Assembly: GCA_964517355.1 (NCBI GenBank)
Contig: CAZFCK010000249.1
Span: 1-6,725 of the forward strand
Length of the DNA stretch: 6,725 nucleotides
Origin: CAZFCK01 sp964517355
GTDB taxonomy: Bacteria > Desulfobacterota > Desulfovibrionia > Desulfovibrionales > Desulfovibrionaceae
Reading direction: 5' to 3'
Each line of letters begins with the position of its first letter. The first letter of the stretch is position 1. The position numbers were made by a program, and so were the translations under genes. Below are positions 5,664 through 6,725 of this stretch, in pieces. The notes beneath the pieces were generated by a model, which did not search any database, was not told the origin of the DNA, and was given only the letters and a program-made list of their open reading frames with translations.

Positions 5664-5718
5664 CCACGGGCAGGGCGGTGAGGTGCCGCCTTTTCGGCCT
5701 GCAGTTCCTAGCCCGTGG
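5664..5718. repeat. Inverted repeat with inner stem between the antitoxin and HTH genes
   Basis: CCACGGGC (5664-5671) and GCCCGTGG (5711-5718) are perfect 8-bp arms. Between them GGCGG (5674-5678) and CCGCC (5686-5690) form an inner stem with a 7-base loop. Nearly half of the 118-bp intergenic stretch is involved. It could be a structured RNA leader for the HTH gene, a weak terminator (the inner stem is followed by only four T on the plus strand), or a protein-binding site. A short TG repeat lies just beyond it near 5722-5734. Confidence 0.45.
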
Positions 5719-5743
5719 AAATGTGTGTGTGTCGTTTATGGGA

Positions 5744-6025
5744 CTACCGCAACGCCTCGAAACTCACATGCAGGCGGGTGCCAGTGGCCTGTGCATAGCG
5801 CTGCAATGTAGCTGTGCTGAGGTTGCGGCCTGACTCTAACTTTGCCACTGCAGGCTGTGAGATGCCCATACGCTCGGCAACGTCCTTCTGTGTCAACCCG
5901 GCGCGTTTCCGGGCCTCAATCATGGCAGCAGCAAGGTCAAATTCATCGGCCAGAGCCTCGTATGCCTCGCGGTATTCTGGCTCTCGCATCATCTCGGGGT
6001 GCAGGTCACTTACTCTCTTGCCCAT
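5744..6025 (-). CDS. higA: HigA-type XRE-family antitoxin
   Basis: A 93-residue protein with an acidic helical N-terminus (residues 1-30) and a canonical XRE/Cro helix-turn-helix: ARKRAGLTQKDVAERMGISQ and AVAKLESGRN at about residues 37-68. The tail (TATLQRYAQATGTRLHVSF) is typical of HigA-like antitoxins encoded after HigB/RelE-type toxins. Its ATG at 6025 has GAGGTG at good distance and lies within the last 20 bases of the toxin gene, so the two are translationally coupled. The family's role is to neutralise the toxin by direct binding and to repress the shared promoter through the HTH. Toxin-first order is usual for higBA. The gene symbol reflects family resemblance only. Confidence 0.88.
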   Translation of the reverse strand: MGKRVSDLHPEMMREPEYREAYEALADEFDLAAAMIEARKRAGLTQKDVAERMGISQPAVAKLESGRNLSTATLQRYAQATGTRLHVSFEALR

Positions 6026-6356
6026 TTTTCACCTCGCGTGCCCGCTCCATGGCGAGCTTAATTTCCTTCCTGGGGGTCTTTTGCGTTTTCTTCTGAAACA
6101 CGCGCAGCACGACCACGCGCTTTTCTTTGGCGGTTACGTAGAGCCCTCTGGCGATGCCATCTTTACCCTTGGCTCTCAGTTCCCAAAGCTTGCCCTCCAG
6201 GTGCCGAACGTAGGGCAAGCCAATCTCGGGAAGACCTTTGTCTTCGATCAAGAATACAAGGCGCATCATGCGGGCGCGGATGTCCACAGGCATAGCCTGG
6301 AACTCTGCCTCTACGGTCTCGTTCAAGAACTCAACGGTCCATTTGCTCACAGGCAT
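6006..6356 (-). CDS. higB: HigB/RelE-family toxin (phage Gp49-like)
   Basis: A 116-residue protein of the phage-derived Gp49-like/HigB branch of the RelE superfamily. Diagnostic segments are VRHLEGKLWELRAKGKDGIAR (about residues 50-70), LYVTAKEKRVVVLRVF and KKTQKTPRKEI followed by an AxxRA helix. Members are usually ribosome-dependent mRNA interferases held in check by the partner antitoxin. Length is normal and the frame is intact, so it may be functional. The frame opens at ATG 6356 with a weak GAAGG, but a good -10 box directly abuts that ATG, so the transcript may begin at or after it. GTG at 6350 or the second MPV (ATG 6293) may then be used. The pair probably stabilises the surrounding element. 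Confidence 0.88.
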   Translation of the reverse strand: MPVSKWTVEFLNETVEAEFQAMPVDIRARMMRLVFLIEDKGLPEIGLPYVRHLEGKLWELRAKGKDGIARGLYVTAKEKRVVVLRVFQKKTQKTPRKEIKLAMERAREVKNGQESK

Positions 6357-6385
6357 AATATAACCTTCGTGTCATACAAGGTCAA
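6357..6385 (-). promoter_or_regulatory. Sigma70-type promoter of the toxin-antitoxin pair
   Basis: On the minus strand TTGACC (6385-6380) is followed after exactly 17 bases by TATATT (6362-6357), each matching consensus at five of six positions. The -10 box is directly followed by the ATG at 6356. A normal start 6-8 bases downstream would fall near GTG 6350, predicting a leaderless or internally started toxin mRNA. The promoter lies just after the upstream gene's terminator. Confidence 0.72.
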
Positions 6386-6394
6386 CGGGGGTGT

Positions 6395-6425
6395 AAAAAA
6401 AGGGGCCTGCCCTGAGACAAGCCCC
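6395..6425 (-). terminator. Intrinsic terminator of the upstream gene
   Basis: The minus strand reads GGGGCTTG (6425-6418), an 8-base loop, CAGGCCCC (6409-6402), then seven T (6401-6395). The 8-bp stem has one G-T pair. It starts seven bases after a TGA at 6435-6433 in the shifted frame of the upstream gene and ends ten bases before the toxin promoter. This is the classic arrangement for separating two transcription units. Confidence 0.8.
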
Positions 6426-6432
6426 GATGTGG

Positions 6433-6725
6433 TCAGCTCCCGGAGAATTCGCGTAGTCCGCGCTCCACTTGCCGCTCCGCGTCCCGGAACAACGCCCCCG
6501 ATGACCATACGGACTATCCCGTCATCAAGGACTTCCAGGTTTTGGTCCATCTGCCGTGCCAGAAGCTCAAGAATGTTCCCAAAGCCCCAAGTCGCGGAAT
6601 CTTCATAGTCCAGCCCTTTGGCCAGTGTTTTGAGGGAGGAAGAAACGTGGGTGAGTTCCAAAACCGCGCTGCCTAGCGCATTTTCGCCTTGAAACAAGGC
6701 TCTCCCCTGAAACAATTTCCAATTG
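6433..6725 (-). CDS. Partial helical hypothetical protein, probably frameshifted near its 3' end
   Basis: The frame is already open at the window edge (reading NWKLFQGRALFQ), so the true start may lie outside. The body, LGSAVLELTHVSSSLKTLAK through WGFGNILELLARQM to LEVLDDGIVRMVIG, is helical and resembles short DUF3077-like proteins of unknown role. As written, this frame runs on through the terminator to 6347. It turns Gly/Thr/Pro-rich there and overlaps the toxin, which is unlikely. Removing one base from the C5 run at 6495-6499 joins MVIG to ALFRDAERQVERGL and stops at 6433, seven bases before the terminator hairpin. This is the ending chosen here. An indel, sequencing error or homopolymer switching could explain it. 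No function can be given. Confidence 0.5.

Noticed and set aside
5626..5667. Upstream start for the HTH gene
   Set aside because: It lacks a ribosome site, whereas ATG 5625 is preceded by AGGAGGAGGT; the extension also covers the inverted-repeat region.
5722..5734. Short TG dinucleotide repeat
   Set aside because: Only about five or six units, outside any gene start; too short to infer phase variation.
5814..6608. Plus-strand open frame of 264 codons across the toxin, antitoxin and terminator
   Set aside because: It runs antisense to two firmly identified genes and a promoter; no family motif or start signal.

Overview
The window is a GC-rich bacterial accessory region that looks like the early or replication module of a prophage, phage satellite or other integrated element. 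Every supported gene is on the minus strand, so the map reads from high to low coordinates. Codon use, strong Shine-Dalgarno sites and the protein families suggest a proteobacterium. Desulfovibrio-like hosts are one guess, held at low confidence. No integrase, capsid, tail, tRNA or CRISPR array is visible.

Upstream part (6725 to 5059). A small helical protein enters at the window edge, appears frameshifted at a run of five C (G on the coding strand), and is followed by an intrinsic terminator (6395-6425). A sigma70-like promoter then drives a HigB/RelE-family toxin (6006-6356) and its overlapping XRE antitoxin (5744-6025). A short intergenic stretch with a large inverted repeat separates these from an AT-richer gene for an unrecognised protein with a C-terminal helix-turn-helix (5059-5625).

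Control region (4924 to 5058). It holds a consensus -10 box without a clear -35, a 17-bp dyad, and a hairpin plus seven-T tract. The hairpin looks like an intrinsic terminator and contains the ribosome binding site of the next gene.

Replication operon (4923 to beyond 1). It carries an AlpA/excisionase-like regulator with an odd domain order, two short proteins sharing a four-Cys pattern, a 938-residue primase-helicase, a small frameshifted gene, an ERCC4-family nuclease, a DUF5681 protein, and the start of another small gene. Four ATGA stop/start overlaps, one 8-nt overlap and one TAATG junction bind the genes from 4435 downward into a tightly coupled transcript.

The most striking structure lies in the last 135 bases of the primase-helicase gene. 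Three copies of GTGAGT spaced exactly 9 bp face three inverted copies, also 9 bp apart. All six are in exact mirror register around a 20-bp palindrome in AT-rich DNA. This resembles an iteron origin of replication embedded in the initiator gene. The reading offered here is an autonomously replicating satellite-like or phage module: regulator, attenuated leader, primase-helicase with a built-in origin, nuclease, and an adjacent toxin-antitoxin pair. The role of each part is inferred from family resemblance and layout only.
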